Shown one piece after another: positions 12,541 through 24,109 of a stretch of DNA of 64,000 nucleotides. How positions within the stretch are numbered: the first letter of the stretch is position 1; the number at the start of each line of letters is the position of its first letter. The stretch is from Styela clava (Eukaryota; Chordata; Ascidiacea; Stolidobranchia; Styelidae): NCBI RefSeq assembly GCF_964204865.1, contig NC_135250.1:11780001-11844000 (forward strand), read 5' to 3'. The notes beneath the pieces were generated by a model. It had not been told where the DNA came from and did no database searches. It worked only from the letters and a program-made list of their open reading frames with translations. The position numbers were made by a program, and so were the translations under genes.

Positions 12541-15400
12541 GAGTAAATCTGTGAGCCAGCATTCCCTGTGTGTTTACTGGATCCAAACTTGGATTCTCCT
12601 CCCTATATTTGAAAACGTTGAAGTCTAAAAAAAAATTTTCAGAAACAAGTTAGGTCCTATCTAGTCTCCAAATATTAGAAATTACTGTTTCGAAACCTCA
12701 CTGATATTTATTCTTTTTGTATGAAATTAGCTACGCGTTAATAGTTTTGAAGCAATCAAACACCAAAACTCAAGAAAATAATAAATTCTTGTTGACGGTC
12801 CATGACAAAAAGTTGGGACACTCCTCATTTGCACATTTTTATTTTCATTGGAATGTTAACAGCTATAGTAATCCTGTTATAGTTTCTGTAACTACTGTGA
12901 TTAAAAGTGCTGTGGAGCTGTTTTAAACCTCGGTATCTGACATAGCCTACTTTGATGCTATTTTCTATGAATAGCTGTCCACATTCTGACAATTGCACGG
13001 CCATGTTTCTTTTCGTGGTGTGGGATCATTTTTATGCTTTTGTTTTCTGCTTGAGTAGTGATATATCCTGATGAGGATTGTAGACAGCATGATGTAATTC
13101 CTGCAAGATTTCCAGGTATTGTAACTGGACGTGCAGTCAGGCTATATTGGATTCTTAAATCTTAGTTTTCTGTTAGTGATTTTAATTTAATACGGTTTTC
13201 TACCTTTCAATGTAAGCATGTACTTTATGTTTAGATAAGGTGTTGCTGTGGAGTTGACTTGGTGGCCGAAGTGTAGATAGTGTGCTATGATCAAATTTGA
13301 GTGTTATTGCATGGTGTGATAATTTCTTGTGTCCCCGACGGAATTTTCTTTTGTATTCTCAAACCACCAATATAAAGTGATAAGAATTTAATGTTCAATA
13401 CCTCCTAAAATCAATTGACCTCGCAAATTGTTTTTCGGACACGTTTAGTGGACATAACGATCGTTTTGTTGTTATGTTGTTCTTGTTGTTCATTGACACT
13501 TTTGGACACCTAGTGGAAAAACTAAAAAACGTATGTATGTATGTTTATTCGCCTCGTAATAGTGATAAATAAATAAATGAACAATTATTATTATTTAAGA
13601 CGGGATGCATGCACAAGACCGTACTGGCCTAAAACACAAATGTGTGTCGTTTGGTGTGGTGAGAGTGGTAAGGGTGGAGTATACAAAACTGTTTATACAG
13701 GGGAGTTTATAGGACAAGACAATAAATATAAATAGAGACAACACAACACCAAATAAACATATACATAACAATGAAATCAAAATTTGAGCGCAAATACAGC
13801 GCCTTTGAGTGGTTAGACCATATAGTATGAATGGGCAAAGTATAAGAGATAAATTAGCGGTTCATGTACCTATATGGTATGTGTCACTCAAGGGTGCTAG
13901 TAGAGTCTTTGATAGAATATATCTATTTCAGCAAAATGTGAACCATACAGATTTTGGTGAAATACTTCAGTTCGTGTGTCAAATTGTTAGGTATTCTTGT
14001 TTTATTTATAAAATTGAAGCCGAATGTGGTGAGAATTAAAGGAAAAATAAACTGGAAAAGCATTTCAACAAAACCAGTCATAATTGCATTTTTGCCAGAA
14101 GAAAATAAATGTATAAAAGTACTATTTAATTAAGGCTAATACTTTATAAAAAAAAAGCATTGTTTCCATGTCATGGGTTGCCCTAATTGTATTAGAATCA
14201 CAATAGAGTAATATAGTTTCATGGGGGGAGGGAAGGGAGAAATATATTTGATTTTGCGCTATGACCTATATCAGAAAGAAAGGGCCCAGCATGCTACTTT
14301 GACAAAGAGAACTGTTTCTATTGATGGCTGGATTCAAATTTGACCGCTTTTCTCTTTGATCACTGGACCAATTGCTTTGACATTTTTAGTCGTTGAAGAT
14401 GAAAATTTTCTCCAGAAGGCTATTACTTTTATTTATTTCAAATATTTCTGTTAGCTCTGTGAGTTTTGTTTTTGTTTGTTAAGACGTCACCGAACGTTCT
14501 GCGGACATCGGACGCCATTTTGTGTCCTACTGTACTGCTTCGCTTGGTGTGAATATATATTTGTAGACTGAGATCTGACGGTACGGTAAACCCTACATCA
14601 AAATTATGAACAATTATTATTATTTAAGACGGGATGCATGCAAAAGACCGTACTGGCCTAAAACACATCAAAATTATGTACGTTTCAAACCTTATCCACG
14701 GTTTCGTTTGCTCTCCTGATTTAACATGTCCTGTAATCATTACAAAATTATTGATATGGTGTGGCAAATAATTTTTTACCATTGCCAGTTATGCTAGGGT
14801 TACCATATTTTTTTGAATTCAAAGTGGGACGCCTCCAGAGATACGACCCCTTAGCTATGATCCAGTAACTTTACAGATTCCGATTTTAATACATATAGGC
14901 CTACATTTAAAGCCACCCCGACTGTCTTCATTGACCATATTGTCATCGAGAGTTGATGCGCATATTCTCTGTCTAAATATCCGGTTCAGTTCAAAAAATA
15001 GGAAGGAATAGACGCTAACGATACAAATGATCCGAATTTAGATTTTGTTATGTACAGCAAAAAGAATAACCTGTTGTTTTCAAGCATTGAGAATTTACTT
15101 ATTCGCCAAGCATGCTTTTCTATAGATTCTATAGAACGCTTTCAAAGGTCAATTTGAAGGAAAGTTGAAACAACAAAAAATAAATGAACAACAAACACGA
15201 AAAAACGAGCAATACAACTTTTGTCTGGGTACTTTTATTAAATCAGAGTTTTGAAATAAACTATCATATTTTGGCCGCGCAAAAATTAATTTAATCTTTC
15301 GGAGAGTTTTCAATTTGATTTGTTCAAAGTTAACCAATCTACGGTACACGATCCAGGAATGTTGTCTAGTGACACCTTGTGAACATAGTGATGTTGCTTC
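12541..15400. other. Intergenic upstream of SPAG6, repeats only
   Basis: No cellular gene is supported. A phrase containing 'ttatttaagacgggatgcat' and 'gaccgtactggcctaaaaca' occurs near 13580 and again near 14606. The stretch 14365-14580 belongs to a family also seen near 42075 and, inverted, near 43500-43700. The minus-strand frame 15149-15535 (128 codons) has no recognised domain and overlaps the likely SPAG6 promoter, so it is not called. Confidence 0.5.
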
Positions 15401-15407
15401 TCTAGCC

Positions 15408-15420
15408 GTTGCTAAGCGAC
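15408..15420 (+). promoter_or_regulatory. RFX X-box-like site upstream of SPAG6
   Basis: The 13-mer gttgctaagcgac has two inverted half sites resembling the RFX X-box pattern GTTGCC...GGCAAC with a one-base centre. RFX factors control many ciliary genes in animals, and the next gene downstream is the ciliary SPAG6. The site lies about 320 bp before its start codon. Its function is inferred. Confidence 0.55.
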
Positions 15421-15712
15421 CATAATCGACAGATTCGATTATCTTGAGCGTTTTGTGCGATTTGGCCAGGCTCTGTGAAATTCGCTTTTTTATTGTGCTA
15501 TCAAGTTGCGTATTATTACACTTGTTGTAAGTCATCTACAGGTGGGTGATCATGTTTTGCTATTGTACTGTTATGTTAAGATCTACTGCAATATATGCCT
15601 GTATGCCCACTTGTCCTATATCGGTAGGCCTATAACATTACCGTAAGTTGTCATTAATTGACAATCCCCTCTTCTAAAATAAATAGCGTTCATGCAGTTT
15701 TATTGCTTTACA

Positions 15713-15742
15713 GGAAAGAAGCACAACGCTAAACAGATAACC
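15713..15742 (+). promoter_or_regulatory. SPAG6 5' UTR splice acceptor (cis or spliced-leader trans)
   Basis: A tttacag|gaaagaag acceptor ends at 15713, 29 bases before the SPAG6 start codon. A matching upstream donor, ctacag|gtgggt, lies at 15541, so a 171-bp 5' UTR intron is possible. Tunicates also add a spliced leader to many mRNAs by trans-splicing at such sites. The sequence alone cannot decide between the two. Confidence 0.45.
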
Positions 15743-18700
15743 ATGAGTCAGCGTCAAGTTTTACAAGGTAAGATTAACACTTCTTACTAGTTATTTTAGT
15801 TGTCTGCTTTTATGGCTCAAATCTCATCATATTCGTAGATTTTGTAAATTGACATTTTTTGGGGAAAAATCAATTTTTATTTACTTTCCACAGTTTTTGA
15901 GCAATATCAAAAAGCTCGTACTCAATTTGTTCAAACAATTGGAGAACTATCAACAAGACCACAAAATATTGAAACCCTACAGAATGCAGGTAGTTATTTT
16001 CATCTTTGCATTAGTAGCATCGTTTATGTTAACTAGAGATTGCCATACATAATCATGAATAATGGTTCTTGTTACTTCTATTTTTGGATTCCTCACTATC
16101 GTAGGGTAGTAACTGCTGATTGCTAATTACGACTTTCTCCACCACAGTTCATGCGTCTGGTTGACTATTCCCATACTGGACATAGAGTGGTAATTGGATG
16201 AGAGATTGTGGTTGTGGTTTGCCGCCTTTTCGGCTTTCCCCTGAATCGGGACAAATATGAAAAATGTAATCAGAATTTATAAAACTGGAACTATCTGGTT
16301 CTTCTCTGACTTTATCATAAAAATGATTTTAAGTAATTATTTTAATGACATGTTTATCATAATTAATCCAGAACCTCATCTTTAATAATTTTTAAAATAT
16401 TTTAGGTGTAATGTCACTACTCAGACCACTGCTACTTGATGTTGTACCAACTGTTCAACAAACTGCAGCTTTGGCTCTCGGTCGACTTGCAAATTATAAT
16501 GATGACCTTGCGGAAGCTGTTGTAAAGGGGGATATTCTACCTCAACTTGTGTATTCACTCGCCGAACAAAATGTAAATGTATACTGTATTTTGCAGATTC
16601 AATTTTTGGCTTGATTTTATGGGGTTTTACTGATACCGCCATGTGTAGTGAATAATGAAAACATGGTGCTTTGACGTGTTATCGTGAACACAACAAAAAG
16701 AGATAGAACATATTGGTGCCCAACTGAGGATAAAAAGAGAGAAAGAGAACTAATCAATGACTGACCAAATTTTTTTGCCTCAGCTTGTTCGGGGGGAATA
16801 TGGAAAAACCCTCATTTCTAGTCCTAAAAATCGGCCTTGGCTTATTTGCCAAGTTAGCTTATCAGCCGAAATCTGCTAGATTCAATATTTGTATGGTGTC
16901 TTGATCCATGCAACCCTTTTCTTGTAAGGATAATATATCACTATTAACCATTATATCTACATTTATATAACAGAGGTTCTACAAGAAGGCTGCCGCATTT
17001 GTATTACGTGCTGTTGCAAAACATTCACCCCAACTGGCTCAAGCTGTTGTTGATTGTGGTGCATTGGATGCTCTTGTCATTTGTCTTGAAGAATTCGATC
17101 CCGGTGTCAAAGAAGCAGCCGCTTGGGCTTTGGGATACATTGCAAGGCATAATTCAGGTATTTTGACTCTCGAATAATATTACATCCCATTTCAAGAATT
17201 GGAATGCTTTGTGAGTTTGGCGACACAATAGCTCAGTTAGCATCCATAGAAATACTAGATTATAATCTACTGTTTTTTTCTGATTTCATTTTTTTCTCTA
17301 AACAGAATTAGCCCAAGCTGTTGTTGATGCTGGTGCTGTCCCATTGCTTGTGCTCTGCATTCAAGAACCAGAATTGTCATTGAAAAGAATTGCTGCATCC
17401 GCACTTAGTGATATATGCAAACACAGTCCAGAACTAGCTCAAACTGTAGTTGATGCAGGAGCTATTGCACATCTTGCTCAAATGATCTTGAATTTGGATG
17501 CTAAATTGAAAGTAAGATATGCTTTATATTTTTTTTTAAATAAATTTAAGTGAAATTCTGAGTAAGGACTAGGGTTTAAATTATGTAAAAGTGGGAAATC
17601 GCTGGTCGATTATGGCTTTCTCCACCATAAGTTCATGCATCTGAAACGAATAACTTGTTGAATATTCCTATACCCGATATGGTGACTCGATCTGCCATTG
17701 TTTGCCTTTTGATAAACATTCTCATCTGCATTTTTTACCTTCAGGATAAATATGAAAATCCTATCATATATTACTGTAATATGGAAAACATAGGTAGGTG
17801 TCCCATGGTACACCTCAAAAGATCGTCAGTCAAAATGAAATTTAGTTTAGGTATTGCTATCAATTAGTATTCAAAGATGTTGATGAATTTAGAACATAAA
17901 GTATAGGCTAGAGTGTTGTATAAGGTATAGTCTACTTGCTTCCATTTTAAAATTTTAATTTACATTGATCCAAATTTTTTCAGAGACAAATCTTTTCAGC
18001 GTTGAGTCAAATTGCAAAACATTCAGTGGATTTGGCAGAAATGGTTGTAGAAGCTGAAATCTTTCCTGCAGTTCTAACCTGTCTGCGTGACTCTGATGAA
18101 TATGTGAGAAAAAATGTGGCAACTCTGATCCGAGAAATTTCAAAGCATACTCCAGAGGTAATGACCACTGCTGCTGTTTGTACTTTAATTTTTTATTATT
18201 TTAAATTGTATTTACGCAAATGTGTCAAACTATTTATTAAAACATATTTCTAGGTTCCATTACATTTGAACCCACGTACATTTGAACCCATGGCAATTGC
18301 ACCTGTATGCTATTGCACCTATGGATTTTTTTTTGTTTTTCGGATAGTTGAACCCACACTAACCCTAACCCATGGGTTTTAGCACCCGCATATAGATTGA
18401 ACCCGTGGATATACAAATGGGTTCAAATGTACGTGGGTTCAAATGTACGGTCACCTATTCCTACATTGATTTCAATCTTTCATATGTATAATAATCATTT
18501 TCATCCATGCTCAACTATTTAGGGTTAAATATGGAAAGCAATGATGCTCTTTCCATCTGGGCTATGGTGCCTAGGCATGATGGCCTTATTGTTAAAGCGT
18601 TAGACTTAACTGTGATGAAAACGCAGGTTACACATCTAGATTTCAAATCCCATCTCTGCCACCTGACCCAGGATCAGTGTTCCCTCTAAGGTGTGCGCGT

Positions 18701-20773
18701 GTGCGCGCGCACACAGCTTTCAGAGGCTGCGCACACACATAGATTTACTGCGCACAGACGTATTTCGATGTAATGTAACAATGTGCTCGGTTGGCAGGTT
18801 GCGAAAGTTTGTTGTTGGCCCACTTATTACCCCATTAGAACGCCAAAATTTCTTCATTGGTTTTTGCACAAATATTAGTCATTTCCAAAAAAGTGCGCAC
18901 ACACCAAAATTTCTGCGCACACATACTACGAAAAATTAGAGGGAACATTGCCCAGGATTTAGTAAATTTGGTAGGGAATGTCGGACTGGAAAGTTTCCTG
19001 TACCAAAATTAGTAGCTTCTTACATATCGCTAAATATTGATGGTTGCTGATGTCTGGAACGAAAAGCATGTATAAAAAATTAATTTTAAAGCATTGTTTT
19101 GAGTTGTGAGCACATACATATTTCAAGAATTAACATTGAAATATAGAATAGGTTCAACAGTTTAGGAAGGTCTAATGAAGTGCTTTACCGCTTTTATCGC
19201 CCCTTATAAACTTGTTTATTTTTTTTCAGTTGGCTCAACTCATTGTGAATGCTGGTGGTGTAGCAGCCATTGTTGATTATGTTGGAGAATCAAAAGGAAA
19301 TGTTTGCCTGCCTGGTATCATGACTCTTGGATATATTGGTGCTCATTCCGAAAACCTTGCTATGGCAGTTATAGTATCAAAGGTAGATAAAGTCAATGTT
19401 GAAATACAAAGATCATGTATGAAAATTTGATTACTTTGGAACTTGAAAAACATTACTCAGCTTATTATGATTAGCATAGCAATGTAGCATATTCAGTGTT
19501 TTTTAAAATGAATAGATTTTGCCTAATAAAAAATATCAATTTAATTGGATATATTTGCAGGGCGTAAACCAACTTGCTATCTCTCTAATGGAAGAGCAAG
19601 AAGATCACATCAAAGCTGCAGCAGCATGGGCACTTGGACAAATTGGACGCCATACACCTGAACATGCCAAAGCTATTGCTGTAGCAAATGTTTTACCAGG
19701 CTTGCTTCAACTTTTCCTGGCAGCAAATAGCTCTGAAGACTTGCAAATAAAGGTACGGAATGCTACCATTCGAATTTGATTTCAAAGTTTGATTTTTCTT
19801 TTTTCAATTTTTTTATTTTTATTTTAGGCAAAGAAAGCATTGAAGAACATCCTGCAAAAATGTGTCCATCTTCCAGCACTTGAACCTCTGTTACATGATG
19901 CTCCACCAAATATTCTCAAACATGTTGTTGGTCAATATAGCAAGGTAATTTAAATTGTTGCTGTAATTGAGAGAGAGAAAGAGTTTGTATTGCTGTCAAA
20001 CATGATATATATATATTAACAGAATCAAAAGTTTTCGTTTCGACCATTTCTGATTATCTGGGTCAATTACCCTCAAAACAAATAAATTGAAATGGCTCAG
20101 CGGTGTAGCGCATCGTGCTATGCGTTAAGAATACGCTCGCCAACACACCTATGATTACCCTGCGTGGGTTCGTAGGTTTGAATCCCATGCGGGGATAATT
20201 ATGTGCGAGAGAATTGCTGGACTCCTCGCCTCTGTAGAGTTCATGTAACCACTGGTTGGTTACGCCTTCCTCCACCATCAAATCCATACTTCCGAAAACA
20301 AATACCTGGCTAACTAATCCCATACCCGACATGAACTGGTAACCGGACGAGAGACCGTGGTTCGTCATATGATTGAGCTATCCTATCGACTTTCCTCTCC
20401 CCATGGATAAATATGTAAGTCCCATCCTATCCTAAATAGGTTAAAATTGTATTTTTGAACTCTCAGTACCTAAAAACCTATGTACAAAAACATAATCTGA
20501 TTTGGTGCATTTTATCCATTTGGTAATTAGCACTTTAAAATATTTTCATCTGGATTTCAGGTACTTCCACATGACAACAAAGCTCGACGAATTTTCGTTA
20601 CCAGCGGCGGATTGAAGAAAGTCCAAGAGATAAAGGCAGAACCAGGTTCCGTACTTAGCGAGTACATCAACACAATAAACAACTGCTTCCCTGAAGAGAT
20701 TGTCCGCTATTACAGTCCAGGATACTCGGAAGCTCTTTTGGAGAGAGTAGAGAAATACGCGCCTACTGCTTAG
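15743..20773 (+). CDS. SPAG6: Sperm-associated antigen 6 (PF16), armadillo-repeat central-pair protein
   Basis: This is a complete ten-exon gene encoding 508 residues, close to the roughly 509 of vertebrate SPAG6. Exons: 15743-15767, 15894-15989, 16406-16572, 16974-17157, 17306-17511, 17984-18157, 19230-19382, 19561-19752, 19828-19944 and 20561-20773. All introns are GT-AG and every junction keeps phase. It opens MSQRQVLQVFEQYQKART and continues as about eight armadillo repeats, such as the HSPELAQTVVDAGAIAHL and DDLAEAVVKGD types. A conserved tail follows with VLPHDNKARRIF and EEIVRYYSPGYSEALLERVE. SPAG6/PF16 is a scaffold on the C1 microtubule of the axonemal central pair, needed for motility of 9+2 cilia and sperm. 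Introns 2, 5, 6 and 9 carry SINE or MITE insertions. Identity is very secure. Confidence 0.97.
16105..16265 (+). mobile_element. SINE fragment in SPAG6 intron 2
   Basis: The body phrase 'gactttctccaccacagttc', the segment through 'ggtaattggatgagagattg', and a tail 'gacaaatatgaaaaatg' match the SINE at 20088-20440 without its tRNA head. It is 5'-truncated and diverged. Confidence 0.7.
17590..17770 (+). mobile_element. SINE fragment in SPAG6 intron 5
   Basis: It contains 'ggctttctccaccataagtt', 'attcctatacccgatatggt' and a tail 'ggataaatatgaaaatccta', all parts of the SINE body seen at 20088-20440. The tRNA-like head is absent. Confidence 0.7.
18252..18456. mobile_element. Palindromic MITE in SPAG6 intron 6
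   Basis: The ends are inverted copies of about 39 bp built from acatttgaacccacgtacat; the left copy starts 'aggttccattacatttgaac' and the right ends 'caaatgtacggtcacct'. A TA dinucleotide flanks both sides, compatible with a TA target duplication of Tc1/mariner type. The interior 'acccacactaaccctaaccc' continues the same flavour. No protein is encoded. Confidence 0.75.
18560..18674 (+). mobile_element. Second tRNA-derived SINE family, head fragment
   Basis: The phrases 'gttaaagcgttagacttaac' and 'agatttcaaatcccatctct' (a B-box-like core) match the SINE head at 62570-62720. The copy is split after 'cccaggat' by the hAT MITE at 18675; that 8-mer is repeated on the far side, where the SINE remnant appears to continue. 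Confidence 0.65.
18675..18950. mobile_element. hAT MITE in SPAG6 intron 6 (276 bp)
   Basis: The ends cagtgttccctctaa and ttagagggaacattg are inverted. Flanking 8-mers are identical: cccaggat at 18667-18674 and 18951-18958. Subterminal 'gtgcgcgcgcacac' runs are characteristic. A nearly identical copy lies inverted at 21753-22024. Confidence 0.93.
20088..20440 (+). mobile_element. tRNA-derived SINE, full-length copy in SPAG6 intron 9
   Basis: The head carries an A-box-like tggctcagcgg and a B box ggtttgaatccc separated by a tRNA-like body. The downstream part contains 'gccttcctccaccatcaaat' and 'gaccgtggttcgtcatatga', and the tail reads 'ataaatatgtaagtcccatc'. It shares all parts with the minus-strand copy at 5405-5790. 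Confidence 0.87.
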
Positions 20774-21112
20774 TTTTAGATTTTTTATTTATCAATTTTA
20801 TATACTATTTGCTTGTTTTCAGGAACAAGTAATGGCAAATTGTGTGTTTTCCAAGTATTTCCAATGATAAATCAACCATTTATGCATGATTTATCATTGA
20901 ATAGTCCTTTGAAAACTTCACTTTATTTTTCATCTTGTATTTCCGCTTGTACAGCTCATTTCCAATATTAAATTTCATACAACATGTAGACTGTATCAAT
21001 ATACAGCCGAGTATTGATAACTCGGCTGCGATGTATATTTTTTTATGGTAATCCGTAATTTAGGAACACAACTAGCAAGGATTCTACCAAGAAGTTTTTC
21101 TACTGTGAAATG

Positions 21113-21118
21113 AATAAA
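21113..21118 (+). terminator. Likely SPAG6 polyadenylation signal
   Basis: An aataaa hexamer lies about 340 bases after the SPAG6 stop codon, followed by T-rich sequence. No other gene end is nearby on this strand. Confidence 0.5.
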
Positions 21119-21186
21119 TACACTCTATTTTACTCATTGTTCAATTTTTGACGAAGTTGTCTTTTGCAGGATATTACAGCTTAATC

Positions 21187-21275
21187 GTATGGCTTACCAC
21201 AGCCTCTCGTCCGGTTATCAATCCATGTCCAGTACCGGTATGGAATTAGTTCGTGAGTAGTTTGCTTCAAATGCA
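21187..21275 (-). mobile_element. SINE fragment
   Basis: The plus-strand text 'cacagcctctcgtccggtta' and 'ggtatggaattagttcgtga' is the reverse of the SINE body at 20088-20440 and parallels the same region of 5405-5790. Head and tail are missing. Confidence 0.6.
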
Positions 21276-21752
21276 CGGATTTCGTAATAGAGGGAGCCAT
21301 AATATTAGCGACTCCCTAAACCAGGGGTCCGCAACTACTTTACAGCGCGAACCAAGCATGTATTGGTTTTTTAATGAATTTTGGATTCTACGCTGTAAGA
21401 TTCACGTGAAACCAATCTTTATACATTATTCGCTGTTATTCCACTTATATGTATGGTTGGAGTGATGTATTTCTATCCGATGAGGGTGAGAAGATGAGTC
21501 TTTTGTCGGGCGTTGATCCCAACTGCTATAAGTGCTCCGTACGGAGCCTTGGGGCTCCGCGAGCTGTTCGTTCACTTAAAAAACTGACTTGGTTAATTTT
21601 GTTTCTGTGAAGAAGCATTAACGTCACTAATAAAATTTGACGAAGGTGGTGTCGAAATGTGGTAGTGATTCAAATATACCATCATCTATAACTAAGGGCG
21701 CAGCAGCCATGGTTAAATGAATTTAAACGTATTTTTGAGTTGCTCTTTCAGC

Positions 21753-22024
21753 CAATGTTCCCTCTAATTTTTTGTAGTATGTGTGCGCAGAAATTTTGGT
21801 GTGTGCGCACTTTTTTGAAATGACTAATATTTGTGCAAAAACCAATGAAGAAATTTTGGCGTTCTAACCGGGTAATAAATGGGCCAACAACAAACTTTCT
21901 CAACCTGCCAACCGAGAACATTGTTACATTACATCGAAATAGGTCTGTGCGCTGTAAATCTATGCGTGTGCGCAGCCTCTGAAAGCTGTGTGCGCGCGCA
22001 CACCTTAGCTTAGAGGGAACACTG
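21753..22024. mobile_element. hAT MITE, inverted copy of the 18675 family (272 bp)
   Basis: The ends are caatgttccctctaa and ttagagggaacactg, with a perfect 8-bp target duplication, ctttcagc, at 21745-21752 and 22025-22032. The interior is the reverse complement of 18675-18950 with few changes. Confidence 0.93.
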
Positions 22025-22216
22025 CTTTCAGCACTTAGGATTATCGCAATGTTTCGTTGTTAAGGGAGAGTTTGCAGTTATGAAGCCAATTATATTTGAT
22101 ACCTTCATATCGAATTCGGTCTATGCATAAATGTATCAGTGATTTCTAGATGCAGTGATGGGACAAATATCGGCCGACACAGTAAAATGATCAAACTTTC
22201 ATTGAAGGGTTTAGAT

Positions 22217-22624
22217 CAGGAGTCGGAAAACTACGGCCCGCGACGCTTCACTGAATTATATTAACAAAACAGCTTTATTGACGAATATATTTATTACGTG
22301 ACAAAATTTGTTTTGAGAAACTAAATTATATATATTATAACCTAACAAGTATATAATTCACAATCACTCGTTTAATAATAAGGTTATAATTGATTATAAT
22401 TAGAGAAATGGCAACAGAACGTAAAAAAGTTGATGCTGAGCGCAAATGGTTTAACGACGCTGAAACTATTCAAATGATCAGTATTTGCGCACTGCTTGAA
22501 ATTTGAAAAAATGTGATTCATTGGCCATTCCTTTGGTTTTTAACTTTCTAAAATACGTGCGGCCCGCCAATGACTTGCAACCTTTATTTTTGGCCCGCGA
22601 ACGACAAAAGTTTGCTGACCTCTG
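22217..22624. mobile_element. hAT-type non-autonomous element (408 bp)
   Basis: The left end caggagtcggaaaactacgg and right end tttgctgacctctg are inverted. Flanks gtttagat (22209-22216) and gtttagac (22625-22632) match at 7 of 8. The text near the right end, 'gcggcccgccaatgacttgc', is the reverse complement of the left part of the 25955 element, so the two are one family. Confidence 0.8.
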
Positions 22625-22664
22625 GTTTAGACTTTAGAGCCAGTGAAGTTATACAGTCATCCCA

Positions 22665-22985
22665 ACTCAAATCCTCGACCCACTACCCTATCTCCCTCCA
22701 CTTCCCTATTCTCGATCCGCTGCCCTGTCTCCCTCGCTTCAGCCAACTGCTTCACCTCCCTATCCTCGACCCACCGCCCTATCTCTCTCAACCTTTATAT
22801 CCTCGACCCACTGTCCTATTTCCCCCAACCTTCCTACCCCCTTCAACCTTTTTATCCCTGACTCATTGCCCCATCCCCCTCAACTTTTCTATCCTCGATC
22901 CACCGCACTATCTGCCTCAAACTTCCCACCCTCGACCCACTGTCCGACCTCCCTCAACTTACTTATCTCCAGCCCACGACGCCAT
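22665..22985. repeat. Minisatellite, about 38-bp unit, left arm
   Basis: The unit core is ctcgacccactgccctatct followed by 'ccctcaac' and 'ttcctatc'-like text, repeated about eight times with substitutions and length changes. It gives an artefactual proline- and serine-rich frame. The reverse complement of the same unit forms the array at 23762-23975. Confidence 0.85.
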
Positions 22986-23761
22986 AACACTCAGTACCTA
23001 ACCTAACGGCGCTACAATCACGACTCGATCGTCAAAAAGAACTCTACCATCTCGCGACCAACTTCCATGTATTATACTGGTCGAGTATGCCAATGAGATG
23101 ATTCAATCGTACGTCGACAAAACATGATTGACGGCATTCGTAAATGTAGGCTGGAATCTCAATTGGTAATCAATAACCATAATTAGTGGCTTAAAAATGT
23201 GCTACTAATTAGGCTACTGTTGGCATCGGGTTTGAGGTGACTGTTTTTAAAATTTCAACAGGCCATTCGATATCGACATATCTGAGTTCCTTTTCAGAAA
23301 CTCATTCAATATCCCCATGTATTTCTGTGCAAGGCAAAACGATGAGGAAATGATAAAATATTTGCACGTTTGGTCTTTTTCAACGAATGTTCTGCCATAT
23401 TCTGTGGTATATACAAATTTCTTTTACGTGACTGAGAAGGCTGAAAAGTCAAAAACAGCCAAAAATATAAGTCGCTCAGTGAGTGTAATCCCTTCCAAAC
23501 TATTTTTAAGCCATGAAATGTTTTGTCGTAGCTAGCGTTGCCAACATAGTCCCAAAATTGAGCTTATCTTATCTGCAACTTAATGAACTATAAAACGTGG
23601 AAAAAAAAATACTTTATACGGACCAGAGCACTATTGCTTATTTCGGATCAGCAATTTTGGGAAAAATTAACTTTTGTTTTGATGATTTCAACGTGAAATG
23701 GGGTACATTTGGGGGTTAGTTGCTATAAGATCAGGCACCGAATAGTATAGCACCGTAGTTC

Positions 23762-23975
23762 AAAGGTAGGTAAGTTGTGGCAGATAGGGCAGTGGGTCGA
23801 GAAGAAAAAGGTTGAGGGAGATAGAGCGGTGGTTCGATGATGCGAAAGTTGGGGAGATAGGGCAGTGGATCGAGGATAGGGAGATAGCGTAGTGGGTCGA
23901 GGATGGGAAGGCTGAGGGAGGTCGGGCAGTGTGTCGAGGATAGGTAAGTAGATGGAGATAGGGCAGTGGGTCGAG
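23762..23975. repeat. Minisatellite, about 38-bp unit, right arm (inverted)
   Basis: The unit 'gggcagtgggtcgagaa' or 'gggcagtggatcgaggatag' is repeated about six times and is the reverse complement of the 22665-22985 unit. The two arrays face each other across about 780 bp of non-repetitive sequence. Confidence 0.85.
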
Positions 23976-24109
23976 AACAGTTTTCAAGTAAACAAATAGC
24001 TCGCGGAGACCCTAAGTGTCTTTAACAGAGTCTTGAGGCTCCGTACGGAGCACTTTGAGAACCTAAAGTCTACGTAGTAGGATATAACAATGCGAACAAC
24101 TAAGTAACG

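Larger units (their letters stand above)
21530..24055. mobile_element. Foldback-like unit with inverted minisatellite arms
   Basis: The ends are an exact 20-bp inverted repeat, aagtgctccgtacggagcct at 21530-21549 and its complement at 24036-24055; each contains the palindrome gctccgtacggagc. Just inside, 'ggctccgcgagctg' is partly mirrored by 'tagctcgcggag'. Further in are minisatellite arrays in opposite orientation (22665-22985 and 23762-23975). It carries two hAT insertions. No clear target duplication is visible. A non-autonomous foldback-type transposon is one reading; a chance nest of elements is the other. Confidence 0.5.

Noticed and set aside
15149..15535. 128-codon minus-strand frame upstream of SPAG6
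   Set aside because: No family resemblance; it overlaps the probable promoter and 5' UTR of SPAG6, and its Phe/Cys-rich end looks incidental.
22570..23001. 143-codon proline-rich plus-strand frame
   Set aside because: It is the translation of the 38-bp minisatellite; unit length varies and no start context or homology is seen.
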